Assembly: GCF_003604215.1 (NCBI RefSeq) | Contig: NZ_QXGS01000001.1 | Coordinates: 62,001-126,000, forward strand | Length of the DNA stretch: 64,000 bases | From: Teichococcus vastitatis | Lineage (GTDB): Bacteria > Pseudomonadota > Alphaproteobacteria > Acetobacterales > Acetobacteraceae | Direction: 5' to 3' | Shown: positions 50,954 to 61,023 of the stretch, in pieces | Layout: the number at the start of each line of letters is the position of its first letter | Numbering within the stretch: position 1 is the stretch's first letter | Position numbers and translations under genes: made by a program | The notes under the pieces: generated by a model | What the model saw: the letters and a program-made list of their open reading frames with translations, nothing else | The model's database searches: none | Told to the model about the DNA's origin: nothing

Positions 50954-51781
50954 ATGACCGATCATCCGCCTGAGGACCCCCGCGCCGCCCGCCGCGAGCG
51001 CCACGTGACGCGGCTGCGCCGCCTCACCGTTCTGTCGGCCGAAAGGCTGACGCCGCACATGCTGCGGGTGACGCTGGGCGGCGAGGAGCTCCGCGGCTTC
51101 CACAGCCCGGGCTTCGGAGACCATGTGAAACTGTTCTTTCTGCAACCGGGCCAGGATGCCTCGGTGCTGCCGGTTCAGGGCCCGGACGGCGTCGTATTTC
51201 CCGCCGCCGAGCGGCCGGCAGCGCGTGACTACACGCCCCGCCGCCACGACCCGGTGAGCAACACGCTGCAGATCGACTTCGCCCTGCACGAGGCCGGTCC
51301 GGCCACCGCCTGGGCGCAGCAGGCCGCGCCCGGCCAGATCCTGCTGGTGGGCGGCCCGCGCGGCTCGCTGATCCTGTCCACCGCCTTTGACTGGCACCTG
51401 CTCGTGGGCGACGACACCGCCCTGCCTGCCATCGCCCGCCGGCTGGAGGAGTTGCCGGCCGGGCAGCGTGCCGTGGTGATCGCAGAGGTGGAGGATCCGG
51501 AGGACCGCATCCCCTTCGCCAGCGCGGCCGAGCTGTCGACGCATTGGGTTTATCGGCGCGGCGCGCCGGCCGGCGAGGCGGCCAGGCTGTTGGCAGAGCT
51601 TGGAGCTGTTTCCTTTCCGCCCGGCGCATTCCAGGCCTGGGTGGCGTGCGAGTCCGGCGTGGCCCGCGCCGTGCGCCAGGCGCTGCTGGAGCGCGGCGCG
51701 GAACCGCGCTGGCTGCGCGCCGCCGGCTATTGGCAGCGCGGCGCCGCCGGGACGCATGAAACGGTGGGCGAAGCCGGCTAG
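50954..51781 (+). CDS. Siderophore-interacting protein, FAD-dependent ferric reductase
   Basis: A 275-residue ViuB/YqjH-type flavoprotein expected to release iron by reducing ferric siderophores in the cytoplasm. The FAD-binding motif is ARDYTPRRHDPV at about residues 86-97; GPRGSLIL and LVGDDTALPAIARRLEELPA lie in the NAD(P)H-binding half. I prefer ATG 50954 because a likely operator covers the area just upstream; a GTG at 50912 with GGAG nine bases before it would add 14 residues. It stands alone but iron-related PepSY and DUF2946 genes lie within 8 kb. Confidence 0.85.
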   Translation: MTDHPPEDPRAARRERHVTRLRRLTVLSAERLTPHMLRVTLGGEELRGFHSPGFGDHVKLFFLQPGQDASVLPVQGPDGVVFPAAERPAARDYTPRRHDPVSNTLQIDFALHEAGPATAWAQQAAPGQILLVGGPRGSLILSTAFDWHLLVGDDTALPAIARRLEELPAGQRAVVIAEVEDPEDRIPFASAAELSTHWVYRRGAPAGEAARLLAELGAVSFPPGAFQAWVACESGVARAVRQALLERGAEPRWLRAAGYWQRGAAGTHETVGEAG

Positions 51782-51811
51782 CCTCCCGGCCGGGCGACAC
51801 CGCGCCGGACC

Positions 51812-52699
51812 TCAGCAGCCGGACGGCAGCGGGTCCAGGCTCTGCATCACGGCGTTCACCGCGAAATCGCCGAAATCCATGTTCATCTCGTCGGCCACGC
51901 CGTTGGCGTAATAGCGCAGGCCGACCTCGTATTCCGGCGCGGCGGCACCGGCGGCGCTGGCGGCATTCTGGCCAAAGAAGGCGATGCGCATGCGGGCGCT
52001 GCCCTGGTTCGCCAGCAGCGGAAAGCGGACCGCGGGCTTCGGAGCGGTCCAGCCGGACAGAATGGTGGTGCTGTCCTGCGCGCCATCCTCGCTGGTGCCA
52101 TCGAACAGCGGCGTCACCAGCAGGCGTTCCCCGGCGCGCGCCATCTCCAGCGTGCGAATGGTGTGCGCCATCGGCAGCAGCGTGCCCGGGGCCAGCTTCA
52201 CCTCCGTCTGCGCCGGCGATTCGTAGCGCACCGCACCCTCCTGCCCCGCGCCTTTCAGCACGGCTTCGCCACTGATGCGCTGGGTCACCGCGCCCTGAGC
52301 CGACTGGGTCAGGGTGAAGCGCAAGCGCCTGCCGTCCTTGCTTTCCCAGGTGGAATAATCGGATGCGGTTTCCACCAGCGAGCCGGCGCGGTCCGCCACC
52401 GTCAGTTGCAGGCGCTGCCGGGTGGTCCAGCCATCGCAGGCATCCAGCACCTCGAACAGCATGGCACCCTCGGCGCCGATCACCTCGCCGCCCTGCCGCA
52501 CCCGGTCGAGATTCAGCTTATAGGCGGCGCGATGCGACACCATGGATTGCGGCGATACCTGCGCGTTGGCGGCCGGGGCGATGCCGGGCTGCGCCACAGC
52601 CGGCGACATCATCAGGCCGAGGCCCAGCGCCGCCGCCAGGGACAGCGCCGCCACAGGGCGGATGATCGCGTATCCGGTCATGGTGTCGCGCAAGGGCAT
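51812..52699 (-). CDS. EipB-like envelope integrity protein (DUF1849)
   Basis: A 295-residue periplasmic beta-barrel-type protein related to Brucella EipB, which maintains cell envelope integrity. A signal region ends near SPAVAQP (about residue 37). SMVSHRAAYKLNLDRVR starts the mature fold; a cysteine in LDACDGWTTRQ and a second at the extreme C-terminus (PLPSGC) match the conserved disulfide of the family. Length fits. The start at 52699 is chosen for the AAGGA seven bases upstream; ATGs at 52723 and 52681 are alternatives. It lies 30 bases from the converging siderophore gene. Confidence 0.8.
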   Translation of the reverse strand: MPLRDTMTGYAIIRPVAALSLAAALGLGLMMSPAVAQPGIAPAANAQVSPQSMVSHRAAYKLNLDRVRQGGEVIGAEGAMLFEVLDACDGWTTRQRLQLTVADRAGSLVETASDYSTWESKDGRRLRFTLTQSAQGAVTQRISGEAVLKGAGQEGAVRYESPAQTEVKLAPGTLLPMAHTIRTLEMARAGERLLVTPLFDGTSEDGAQDSTTILSGWTAPKPAVRFPLLANQGSARMRIAFFGQNAASAAGAAAPEYEVGLRYYANGVADEMNMDFGDFAVNAVMQSLDPLPSGC

Positions 52700-52777
52700 C
52701 GCATGGTCCTTTTCCTGGGGCATCCCGGGGAAGCATCTCGCGCGGCGGAGCGGACCGCCACGCGCATCGCGCTGGAC

Positions 52778-54580
52778 TTAGGAAGCCTTGGGCGCCGCGG
52801 CACCCTTGGCGGGCGGCAGATCCAGCTTGATGGACAGTTCTTTAAGCCGCGCCGGCTCCACCGCCGCGGGCGCCCCCATCATCAAGTCCTGCCCCTGCTG
52901 GTTCAGCGGGAACAGGATCACCTCCCGGATGTTCGGCTCATCGGCCAGCAGCATCACCATGCGGTCGATGCCGGGGGCCGAGCCGCCATGTGGCGGGGCG
53001 CCGTAGCGAAAGGCGTTCAGCATGCCGCCGAAACGCTCCTCGACATCCTTGGCCGTGTAGCCGGCGATCTCGAAGGCCCGCACCATGATGTCCGGACGGT
53101 GGTTGCGGATGGCGCCCGAGGACAGCTCAATGCCGTTGCACACGATGTCGTACTGGAAGGCCTTGATCTCCAGCGGGTCCATCGAGTTCAGCGCCTCCAG
53201 CCCGCCCTGCGGCATGGAGAACGGGTTATGGCTGAAATCGACCTGCCGGGTTTCCTCGTTCAGCTCATACATCGGGAAGTCGACGATCCAGCAGAAGCGG
53301 AACTCGCCCTGCTCGATCAGGCCCAGCTCCTCGCCCAGCCTGGTCCGCACCTTGCCGGCGAATTTCGGGGTCTCGTCCTTCTTGCCGGCGGCGAAGAACA
53401 CGGCGTCGCCAGGGTTCAGGTTGCAGGCGCTGCGGATGGCTTCCACACGATCGGCTTCCAGGTTCTTGGCGATGGAGCCCTTGGGGCCGTCCGCCGCGAA
53501 CTGGATGTAGCCGAGGCCGCCGGCGCCCTCAGCGCGGGCCCATTCGTTCAGCTTGTCGAAGAAGCCGCGCGGGTTGGCCGCCGCGCCGGGAGCCGGAATG
53601 GCGCGCACGATGCCGCCGCCGGCCACCACCTTGCTGAACAGGCCGAAACCGGAGTCGCGGAACTGTTCCGTCACATCGGTGATGCGCAGCGGGTTGCGCA
53701 GGTCCGGCTTGTCCGAGCCGTAATCCAGCATGGCGGTGTCGTAGGCAATGCGCGGGAACGGCGCCGGCGTCACCTTGCGCCCCGCCCCGAATTCGTTGAA
53801 CACGCCTTCCATCACCGGCTCGATCGCCGCGAACACGTCTTCCTGGGTGACGAAGCTCATTTCGAAGTCGAGCTGGTAGAACTCGCCCGGGGAACGGTCG
53901 GCGCGGGAGGCCTCGTCGCGGAAGCAGGGGGCGATCTGGAAGTAGCGGTCGAAGCCCGCCACCATGGCCAGCTGCTTGAACTGCTGCGGCGCCTGCGGCA
54001 GCGCGTAGAAGGTGCCGGGATGGTTGCGGGAGGGCACCAGGAAGTCGCGCGCGCCCTCGGGCGAGGACGCCGTCAGGATCGGCGTCTGGAACTCGGTGAA
54101 GCCCTGCTCGATCATGCGGCGGCGGATCGAGGCGATGACGCCGGCACGCAGCATGATGTTGCGGTGCTGCTTCTCGCGCCGCAGGTCCAGGAAGCGGTAG
54201 CGCAGGCGCAGGTCCTCTGGGAATTCCTGATCGCCGGCCACCTGGATCGGCAGCACCTCGGCCTGGGACTGCACCTCCAGGGCGCGGACCCGCAGCTCGA
54301 TGGCGCCGGTCGGCAGCTTGTCGTTCACCGTGCCGCCTTCGCGCGCCACCACCTCGCCGGTGACGGTGATCACGCTTTCCGGGCGGATGGCATCGGCTTG
54401 CGCGAAGACCTCCGAGCCGGCCGGGAAGACGCATTGCGTGATGCCGTAATGGTCGCGCAGGTCAATGAACAACAGCCCGCCATGGTCGCGCTTGCGGTGC
54501 ACCCAGCCGGAAAGGCGGGCGGTCTGCCCCGCGTCGCTGGCGCGCAGCGCGCCGCAGGAGTGGGTGCGGTAGGCGTGCAT
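52778..54580 (-). CDS. aspS: Aspartyl-tRNA synthetase, probably non-discriminating
   Basis: A 600-residue class II synthetase with OB anticodon domain, catalytic core and bacterial insertion domain. Motif 2 is [20 protein letters not shown] and motif 3 lies in [15 protein letters not shown]. The anticodon-binding loop reads [10 protein letters not shown] with H33 where discriminating enzymes have leucine, matching the histidine that lets AspRS also charge tRNA-Asn. This would require GatCAB to convert Asp-tRNA-Asn, as in many alphaproteobacteria. The start [20 protein letters not shown] matches the family. It is divergent from rnd. Confidence 0.95.
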   Translation of the reverse strand: MHAYRTHSCGALRASDAGQTARLSGWVHRKRDHGGLLFIDLRDHYGITQCVFPAGSEVFAQADAIRPESVITVTGEVVAREGGTVNDKLPTGAIELRVRALEVQSQAEVLPIQVAGDQEFPEDLRLRYRFLDLRREKQHRNIMLRAGVIASIRRRMIEQGFTEFQTPILTASSPEGARDFLVPSRNHPGTFYALPQAPQQFKQLAMVAGFDRYFQIAPCFRDEASRADRSPGEFYQLDFEMSFVTQEDVFAAIEPVMEGVFNEFGAGRKVTPAPFPRIAYDTAMLDYGSDKPDLRNPLRITDVTEQFRDSGFGLFSKVVAGGGIVRAIPAPGAAANPRGFFDKLNEWARAEGAGGLGYIQFAADGPKGSIAKNLEADRVEAIRSACNLNPGDAVFFAAGKKDETPKFAGKVRTRLGEELGLIEQGEFRFCWIVDFPMYELNEETRQVDFSHNPFSMPQGGLEALNSMDPLEIKAFQYDIVCNGIELSSGAIRNHRPDIMVRAFEIAGYTAKDVEERFGGMLNAFRYGAPPHGGSAPGIDRMVMLLADEPNIREVILFPLNQQGQDLMMGAPAAVEPARLKELSIKLDLPPAKGAAAPKAS

Positions 54581-54720
54581 GGATCAGTTCAACCCCGAGG
54601 CTCGGACGGAAAGGGCCGCAGAAGGGGCGCCCCGCCGCCCGCTGTCAAGCGAAACCCAAGGAGCATCCCGGAGCCGCCCGCACTTTGCGCCACCGCCCGG
54701 CTTCGCTAAACCCTGTTCCC

Positions 54721-55908
54721 ATGAGCCGACGCACCCAGGCGCAGGACGCCGACCCGGTCCTGATCACCACCACCGAGGCGCTGGCCGAGCTGTGCGCCCG
54801 CCTGCGTGCCGAACCCTTCGTCACGGTCGACACCGAGTTCATGCGGGAGAAGACCTACTGGCCGGAATTATGCGTGGTGCAGCTCGGCGGCCAGACGGAC
54901 GTCGCGGTGATCGACGCCCAGGCGGAAGGCCTGGACCTCGCGCCGCTGGGCGAGCTGTTCGCCGATCCGGCGGTGACCAAGGTGTTCCATGCCGCGCGGC
55001 AGGACGTGGAGATCTGCATCCTGCGCTTCGGCGCCCCTCCCCGCCCGCTGTTCGACACGCAGGTGGCGGCGATGGTGGCGGGCTTCGGCGACCAGGCGTC
55101 CTATGACAGCCTGGTGCGCGGACTGGCCGGTGCCTCGATCGACAAGGCGCACCGCTTCAGCGACTGGTCGGCGCGGCCGCTCTCGGCGGCGCAGGTGGCC
55201 TATGCCGCCGCCGATGTGACGCATCTGCGCCGCGTCTACACCGCCCTGGTGGAGCGGCTGACCGAGGATGGCCGGCTGTCCTGGGTGGCCGAGGAGATGG
55301 CCGAGCTGATGGATCCGGCCACCTACCGCCAGGATCCGGACACGGCATGGGAGCGCCTGAAGCCCCGGACGAGCAACCGCCGCTACCTGGCCGCCATCCG
55401 CGCCGCCGCCGCCTGGCGGGAGCGCGAGGCCCAACGCGTCAACATCCCGCGCCAGCGTCTGGTGCGCGACGAGACGCTGCTGGAGATCGCTGCCACCCAG
55501 CCCGCCACCGCCGGCGAACTGGCCCGGGCCCGCGGCATCACCAAGGGCTTCGCCGACGGCAAGACCGGCGCCGGTCTGCTGGCCGCGCTGGCCGCCGCCA
55601 AGGAGTTGCCCGAGGCGGAACTGCCGGAACCGCCCCGCCAGGCTCAGAACCAGGGCGCCCCGGCCTCTCCGGCGCTGATCGCGCTGCTGAAGGTACTGCT
55701 GGCGGCGAAGGCCGAGGAACACCACGTGGCGCCCCGGCTGATCGCCAGCTCCGACGAGCTGGAGCGGCTGGCCACCGAGGCCGAGCCCGGCATTCCGGCG
55801 CTGCATGGCTGGCGGCGGCAGGTGTTCGGCCAGTCCGCCCTGGCGCTGAAGAACGGCAAGCTCGCCCTGGGAGTGGAAGGCCGGAAGGTGAAGCTGATCC
55901 AGGGCTGA
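54721..55908 (+). CDS. rnd: Ribonuclease D
   Basis: A 395-residue 3'-5' exoribonuclease that trims tRNA and small RNA ends. The DEDDy site is FVTVDTEFMRE (Asp, Glu), FHAARQDVEIC (Asp) and YAAADVTHL (Tyr/Asp). One HRDC domain begins at about residue 205 (PRTSNRRYLAAIRAAAAWRE) and a second, less clear one at about 305-370. Length is close to Escherichia coli RNase D (375). An upstream in-frame ATG-like start at 54685 is not favoured. It is divergent from aspS across 140 bases. Confidence 0.95.
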   Translation: MSRRTQAQDADPVLITTTEALAELCARLRAEPFVTVDTEFMREKTYWPELCVVQLGGQTDVAVIDAQAEGLDLAPLGELFADPAVTKVFHAARQDVEICILRFGAPPRPLFDTQVAAMVAGFGDQASYDSLVRGLAGASIDKAHRFSDWSARPLSAAQVAYAAADVTHLRRVYTALVERLTEDGRLSWVAEEMAELMDPATYRQDPDTAWERLKPRTSNRRYLAAIRAAAAWREREAQRVNIPRQRLVRDETLLEIAATQPATAGELARARGITKGFADGKTGAGLLAALAAAKELPEAELPEPPRQAQNQGAPASPALIALLKVLLAAKAEEHHVAPRLIASSDELERLATEAEPGIPALHGWRRQVFGQSALALKNGKLALGVEGRKVKLIQG

Positions 55909-55913
55909 GCGAG

Positions 55914-56384
55914 TCAGGCCTTCGCTTCCAGCGGGTCTGGGCCGAAGCGGTTCGGCCCGCGGGATCCGTCGCGGCAGCCCAGGCTGATGAACACCCAGAT
56001 CCAGCCGATCACCGGTACCAGCAGCAGCAGGCTCCACCAGCCGCTGCGGTTCCGGTCATGCCAGCGCTTGGTCATTCCGGCGAAGCCGGGGATGCAGGAG
56101 AGCCACCACCAGGCGTCGCTGACCGGTTCCCCAAGATGCATGGAATAGCGCGTCCCGCCCTCCGTGGCGGAGGCGGACGGCACGAGGCCGGGATCGATGC
56201 TCCAGCCCAGCCAGCCGAACAGCAGAAGATCGATCCCGAGCGCCAGGCAGTGGAGGCCGAACAGCGGCAGGACGTAGAGCAGCCAATAGCGGCCCAGGGC
56301 GATCCGGCCCTTGAAGCTGATCCAGCGCAACAGCACGTCCGGCCATCCGTCCCGATGAGGGTGACGGAAGCTTAAGCATGACAT
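55914..56384 (-). CDS. DUF805 inner-membrane protein
   Basis: A 156-residue membrane protein of the DUF805 (YhaH-like) family with about four hydrophobic segments. The start region FKGRIALGRYWLLYVLPLFG is the usual first helix; MTKRWHDRNRSGWWSLLLLV matches the family R-x-H-D-x-x-x-S-G-W-W motif. A stretch from about residue 65 to 95 is more polar. Function is not known. It converges with rnd, with five bases between stops, and lies 46 bases after ppx on the same strand. Confidence 0.85.
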   Translation of the reverse strand: MSCLSFRHPHRDGWPDVLLRWISFKGRIALGRYWLLYVLPLFGLHCLALGIDLLLFGWLGWSIDPGLVPSASATEGGTRYSMHLGEPVSDAWWWLSCIPGFAGMTKRWHDRNRSGWWSLLLLVPVIGWIWVFISLGCRDGSRGPNRFGPDPLEAKA

Positions 56385-56430
56385 TGCACCTGCGGCCAGC
56401 CTTGCGCGGCAGTTCTGCAGGCAGGGCCGG

Positions 56431-57957
56431 CTAGGAGGGCGTTCTGTCCGCCGCCACCTCGACCGAAGCGCCGAGGCCGAGAATGGCGGCCAGGGCTTCC
56501 ACCCGGCGCTGCACGCTGTCGCCAGCGAAAACGCCGCCGCCCTCCACCAGCCGCAGCGTCAGCCTGCCATCGCCGAGGTGCAGCGCCGTGCCGGCCAGCA
56601 GCGTCGGCGTGCCGCCCGAGAGCGTATAGGCGAGCCGCAGCGCCGCCCCCAGCACCTCCGCCCGTCTCAGCGAAACGCTGTCCAGCAGCGTGCGCGCGGT
56701 GGACAGCCAGGACGCGTCCAGCTCCGGCTCGTAGCGGAGCGCGACCGCCAGGGCGAGGAAGGCGCGCTCGTGATGGTCGAGCCCGATGCCCGGCTGGCGC
56801 AGCACGCGCAGGAAGCTCTGCTCGGCGCGGTAATCCGGGTGGTCATGGCTGCCGATGTCGGAGAGCCAGCACGCCGCCTGCCGCAGCGCGCCGCTGGCCG
56901 GCGTCTCGCCGACGAAGATCGGCGCGGTCCAGGCCGACAAGGCGGCCGGCAGGGCGGTGTCGCGGCCGAAGCGGGCCGCCATCTCGCGGCCGGCGGCGAG
57001 CAGCGGATCCTCCCCCCGCACCACGGGATCGAGGTGCCGGGCATACCAGCCTTCCCGCAGCCCGTTGGCGCTGAACACCACGCGGCGGGCGCCGGTGGCG
57101 CGCAACAGGCGGCGCAGCGCCACGGCGGCGAAGGGCAGGTCCTGCAGGCGCTTAGAGGGCGCGCCGGGCAGCCGCTCCAGCGTGCGGCGGGTGGCGGCCA
57201 TCACCAGCCCGCACAGGTCGCGCGCCTCCTCCCGCCGCAGCACGTAGTGATGCACGATGGACAGCGGATAGGCGGTCTGCGCGATGTGGATCTTGGCCAG
57301 GGCGCGCCAGGCGCCGCCTACCAGATAAAGGTCCCGGTCCTTGCCATGCGCGAGCCAGGGCAGCCGTCCCAGCTCGGCCTCGGCGATGGCGCGCGCCTTG
57401 CCGATGTCGCCATCCGCCTTGTCGGCCAGCCGGATGGCGCCTAGCGGCAGCGAGGCGATGGCTCCGGCCCGCCCCTGCCCCAGCTCCACCAGCTCGAGCG
57501 AACCGCCGCCCAGGTCGCCCAGGATGCCATCCGCCTCCGGGAAGCCGAGCAGCACTCCGTCGGCTGACAGGGAGGCCTCCTCCTCCCCGTCCAGGATGCG
57601 GATGGGAACGCCCGGCATGCGCTCGGCGATGGCGGCGGCGAAGGCCGGGCCGTTCTCCGCGTCGCGCACGGCGGCGGTGGCCAGCACCTCCAGCGGCCTG
57701 ACGCCCATGCCGCGGGCCACCGCGCCGTAGCGTTCCAGCACGGTCAGCGCCTGCGGCACCGCCTCCTCGTTCAGCTTGCCGGTGTTCTGCAAGCCACGCC
57801 CGAGGCCCAGCACCGCCTTCTCGTTGAAGATGGCCAGCGGATTGCGGCCCGAGCCCTCGAACACCACCAGGCGCACGGAGTTGGAACCCAGATCCACGAT
57901 CCCGCTGCGCAGCGGATGGGCCAGCTCGGCCGCGGTGGCGGGGGCGTTGATGTCCAA
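56431..57957 (-). CDS. ppx: Exopolyphosphatase (Ppx/GppA family)
   Basis: A 508-residue enzyme that degrades polyphosphate from its ends; ppGppA-type activity on pppGpp is possible. The ASKHA-fold phosphate loops are VDLGSNSVRLVVFEG at about residue 22 and LGDLGGGSLELVELG at about residue 143, and the catalytic acid lies in ILDGEEEASLS. A C-terminal HD-like helical region follows (about residues 310-500). It is encoded 30 bases after ppk1, so synthesis and breakdown are co-expressed. Its length matches alphaproteobacterial Ppx. Confidence 0.92.
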   Translation of the reverse strand: MDINAPATAAELAHPLRSGIVDLGSNSVRLVVFEGSGRNPLAIFNEKAVLGLGRGLQNTGKLNEEAVPQALTVLERYGAVARGMGVRPLEVLATAAVRDAENGPAFAAAIAERMPGVPIRILDGEEEASLSADGVLLGFPEADGILGDLGGGSLELVELGQGRAGAIASLPLGAIRLADKADGDIGKARAIAEAELGRLPWLAHGKDRDLYLVGGAWRALAKIHIAQTAYPLSIVHHYVLRREEARDLCGLVMAATRRTLERLPGAPSKRLQDLPFAAVALRRLLRATGARRVVFSANGLREGWYARHLDPVVRGEDPLLAAGREMAARFGRDTALPAALSAWTAPIFVGETPASGALRQAACWLSDIGSHDHPDYRAEQSFLRVLRQPGIGLDHHERAFLALAVALRYEPELDASWLSTARTLLDSVSLRRAEVLGAALRLAYTLSGGTPTLLAGTALHLGDGRLTLRLVEGGGVFAGDSVQRRVEALAAILGLGASVEVAADRTPS

Positions 57958-57987
57958 GGTGGCGGAATTCCCTGACGAGGTGACGGA

Positions 57988-60258
57988 TCAGTCCTGAGCG
58001 ACGCGGTCCTGCCGGCGGCGCACCGCGGCATTGCTCTGCTTCAGCGCGCTGCCGCGGCCGGACAGCGACGGGTTCGTCATGAAATACTCATGGGCCGAGA
58101 TAGGTTGCGCCCCCGGCGGCAGGCGCCGCCAGGAGGCATCGGGGCGCAGCTGCCAGGATTGCGCGGTGTCCTTCAGGTTGGTCACCATGATCTGGTCCAG
58201 GATCTGCGCGTGCACGGTGGAGTTCTCCACCGGCACCATGGTCTCGACCCGCCAGTCCATGTTGCGCGCCATCCAGTCGGCCGAGGAGATGAACACCCGC
58301 GCCCGGCGCGACGGCAAGCGGTGGCCGTTGCCGAAGATGTAGATGCGCGAATGCTCCAGAAAGCGGCCGACGATGGATTTCACCCGGATGTTCTCGGACA
58401 GGCCGGGCACGCCGGGGCGCAGGCAGCAGATGCCGCGCACCACGCAATCCACCTTCACGCCGGCCTGGCTGGCCCGATACAGCGCGTCGATCAGCTGCTC
58501 GTCCACCAGGGAGTTCATCTTCAGCCAGATGCCGCCCAGGCGGCCTTCCCGGGCATGCACGATCTCCGCCTCGATCAGCCCGAGCATGGCGGGCCGGATG
58601 GTCAGCGGCGAGAAGGCCAGCTTCTCCATCGCCTCGGGGCGGGCATAGCCGGTCATGTAGTTGAACAGCTTCTGCGCATCGCGCGTCAGGTTGGGATCGG
58701 CGGTGAAGTAGGACAGGTCCGTGTAGATGCGGGCGGTGACCGGATGGTAGTTGCCGGTGCCGAAATGCGCATAGGAGCGCAGCGAGCCGCCCTCGCGCCG
58801 CACCACGAGCGACACCTTGGCGTGGGTCTTCAGGTCGACGAAGCCGTAGACCACCTGCACACCCGCCGCTTCCAGCTCCCGCGCCAGAGCGATGTTGCGC
58901 TCCTCGTCGAAGCGCGCCTTCAGCTCCACCATGGCGGTGACGGACTTGCCCATCTCCGCCGCCTCGATCAGGGCGCGGGCGATCGGGCTGTCGCGGGAGG
59001 TACGATACAGCGTCTGCTTGATGGCCACGACGCTGGGGTCGCGCGCCGCCTGCCTGAGGAACTGCACCACCACGTCGAAGGATTCGTAGGGATGGTGGAC
59101 GACGATGTCCTTGGCGCGGATGGCGGCGAAGCAGTCGCCGCCGAAATCCAGGATGCGCTCCGGGAAACGGGGGGTGTAGGGGGTGAACAGCAGGTCGGGC
59201 CGGTCGTCCACGATCAGCTGTTTCAGATCGGCCAGACCCAGCAGCCCTTCCACCACGAAGATCTCGGCGCGCGGCGCGTCCAGTTCCTCGACCACGAAAT
59301 CCACCAGGTCGGCGGCCATGTGCGCATCCACCGAGAGCTGGATGGCGCGGCCCCGGCGCCGGCGCTTCAGCGCGCTCTCATAGGAGCGGACGAGGTCTTC
59401 CGCTTCTTCCTCGAACTCGACGTCGGTGTCGCGGATCAGCCGGAACATGCCCTGCTCGGCATTGATGTAGCCGGGGAACAGGCGGGGCAGGAACAGGCTG
59501 ATCAGGTCTTCGAGGCGCAGAAAGCGGATCGGCCCGGTGCCGGGGGTGATCTGCGGGGCATCCTCGGCCGGCGGCAGGCGCACGAAGCGCTCGATCTGGG
59601 ACGGCAACGGCAGCAGGGCGCGCATGGTGCCGCCATCCTCCTCCCGCACCAGCTTCATCACCATGCACAGCGCCAGATTGGTGATGAAGGGGAAGGGATG
59701 CGCCGGGTCCACCGCCAGCGGCGTCAGCACCGGGAAGATCCGCTCCAGGAAATAGGTCTCCAGCCATGCCCGGTCGGCTTCCGAGAGTTCCTCGTTGCCG
59801 CAGACGATCAGGCCGGCCTCGCGCATCTGCACGCGCAGGCTGCGCCAGGTCGCCTGCTGCTCGTCGATCAGCGCGGCGGCGCGGGCGTGGATGGCCGACA
59901 ATTGCTGACCTGGCGTCAGCCCGTCCGGCGAGGAGGGCTGGATGCCTGCCCGCTCCTGCCCCACCAAGCCGGCAACGCGGACCGAATAGAATTCGTCGAG
60001 GTTGGAGGCCGAGATCGCCACGAAGCGCAGCCGCTCCAGCAGCGGGTGGTGCGGGTTGGCCGCCTCCTCCAGCACGCGGGCATTGAAGTCGAGCCAGGAC
60101 AGCTCGCGATTGATGAAGCGCTCTGGCGCGGTCATCGCGATGGCGGGTGCCTGATCCTCGCGCGGGCGCGGCGGCTCGGCGGGGCGCGGCGCGGCGGCGG
60201 GGCGCGTCGGGGCGGGGGCAGTGCCGCGGCTGGCGGCGGCCGGAGCGTCGGTGTCCAT
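57988..60258 (-). CDS. ppk1: Polyphosphate kinase 1
   Basis: A 756-residue enzyme that builds polyphosphate from ATP. After a proline/alanine-rich N-terminal extension (about 45 residues) the N domain starts with [20 protein letters not shown]. The catalytic histidine is in [20 protein letters not shown] and the second key motif is [20 protein letters not shown]. The four-domain layout is complete. ATG 60258 gives the whole extension; a start at [14 protein letters not shown] is possible. It is the first gene of ppk1-ppx and follows the hda-like gene by nine bases. Confidence 0.94.
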   Translation of the reverse strand: MDTDAPAAASRGTAPAPTRPAAAPRPAEPPRPREDQAPAIAMTAPERFINRELSWLDFNARVLEEAANPHHPLLERLRFVAISASNLDEFYSVRVAGLVGQERAGIQPSSPDGLTPGQQLSAIHARAAALIDEQQATWRSLRVQMREAGLIVCGNEELSEADRAWLETYFLERIFPVLTPLAVDPAHPFPFITNLALCMVMKLVREEDGGTMRALLPLPSQIERFVRLPPAEDAPQITPGTGPIRFLRLEDLISLFLPRLFPGYINAEQGMFRLIRDTDVEFEEEAEDLVRSYESALKRRRRGRAIQLSVDAHMAADLVDFVVEELDAPRAEIFVVEGLLGLADLKQLIVDDRPDLLFTPYTPRFPERILDFGGDCFAAIRAKDIVVHHPYESFDVVVQFLRQAARDPSVVAIKQTLYRTSRDSPIARALIEAAEMGKSVTAMVELKARFDEERNIALARELEAAGVQVVYGFVDLKTHAKVSLVVRREGGSLRSYAHFGTGNYHPVTARIYTDLSYFTADPNLTRDAQKLFNYMTGYARPEAMEKLAFSPLTIRPAMLGLIEAEIVHAREGRLGGIWLKMNSLVDEQLIDALYRASQAGVKVDCVVRGICCLRPGVPGLSENIRVKSIVGRFLEHSRIYIFGNGHRLPSRRARVFISSADWMARNMDWRVETMVPVENSTVHAQILDQIMVTNLKDTAQSWQLRPDASWRRLPPGAQPISAHEYFMTNPSLSGRGSALKQSNAAVRRRQDRVAQD

Positions 60259-60267
60259 CGAAGAACC

Positions 60268-61017
60268 TTACAGCAAGGCCGGCGTGCCCGGCGAGGCAAG
60301 CTCGGCAAGTTCCACCGAAACATCATCAAAGCCCTGGAACCCGGGCCAGTCGGCCAGGGCTGCGCGGGCCAGGGAGCGCGTCACGGCGCCGCCGACGGCC
60401 AGCGCGGCGCGGTCCAGCCGCGCGGCGGCGATGGCCACTGCCGCGGCCTCCCTCGGCAGGCGGGCCAGCAGCCAGTCCTGCACCGCCTCGGGCACGCGAA
60501 GCTGCCGCTCGGCGAAATGGCGCGCCAGCAGGGCGGCGAGCAGCGCGTCGGAGGGTTCGCCGATGCGCACCGCGGCGGTGGCGCGCAACCGGCTCCGCAA
60601 ATCGGCCAGTTGCACCGGCCAGCGCGCCGGTGGCGTGCGGCCGACCAGCAGCAGTGGCAGGCGCTGCGCCGCGCAGGCATTGATCAGGTGAAACAGCGCC
60701 GCCTCCTCGGCCGCCGCATCGGCATCGTCGAGCGCGGTGGGCGCCGGCTCCGGCACCCCGCGCAGCGCGGGGCCGGACAGGACGCGCCAGCCATGCGCCG
60801 CCGCTTGGCGCTGCAGCAGGTGCGACTTGCCCACGCCTTCCGGGCCGAACAGGGCGAGGCGGCCGACCGGCCATTCCTCGACACGGGCCAGCCAGGCGCG
60901 CGCCTCGGCATTGGAACGGTCCGGCAGCATCTCCCCGCTGAACAGCACCGGCAGGTCCAGTGGCAGGGCCAACTGCATGATGCCGGCGGGAGGTGGAGCG
61001 GAGGTCGCGGCGGGCAT
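60268..61017 (-). CDS. hdaA: Hda/DnaA-like replication regulator
   Basis: A 249-residue AAA+ protein of the Hda type that stimulates ATP hydrolysis on DnaA when bound to the sliding clamp. A clamp-binding motif QLALPL occurs at residues 15-20, Walker A is GPEGVGKS (58-65), and an acidic stretch ALDDADAAAEE replaces a classical Walker B. The C-terminal lid includes RLPREAAAVAIAAARLDRAA. There is no DNA-binding domain IV, which separates it from DnaA. The start could also be at M14. It sits between the permease gene and ppk1. Confidence 0.88.
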   Translation of the reverse strand: MPAATSAPPPAGIMQLALPLDLPVLFSGEMLPDRSNAEARAWLARVEEWPVGRLALFGPEGVGKSHLLQRQAAAHGWRVLSGPALRGVPEPAPTALDDADAAAEEAALFHLINACAAQRLPLLLVGRTPPARWPVQLADLRSRLRATAAVRIGEPSDALLAALLARHFAERQLRVPEAVQDWLLARLPREAAAVAIAAARLDRAALAVGGAVTRSLARAALADWPGFQGFDDVSVELAELASPGTPALL

Positions 61018-61023
61018 GACGCC

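Noticed and set aside
60132-60329. 65-codon minus-strand frame between hda-like gene and ppk1
   Set aside because: It lies over the Ala/Pro-rich start of ppk1 in another frame and has no ribosome site.
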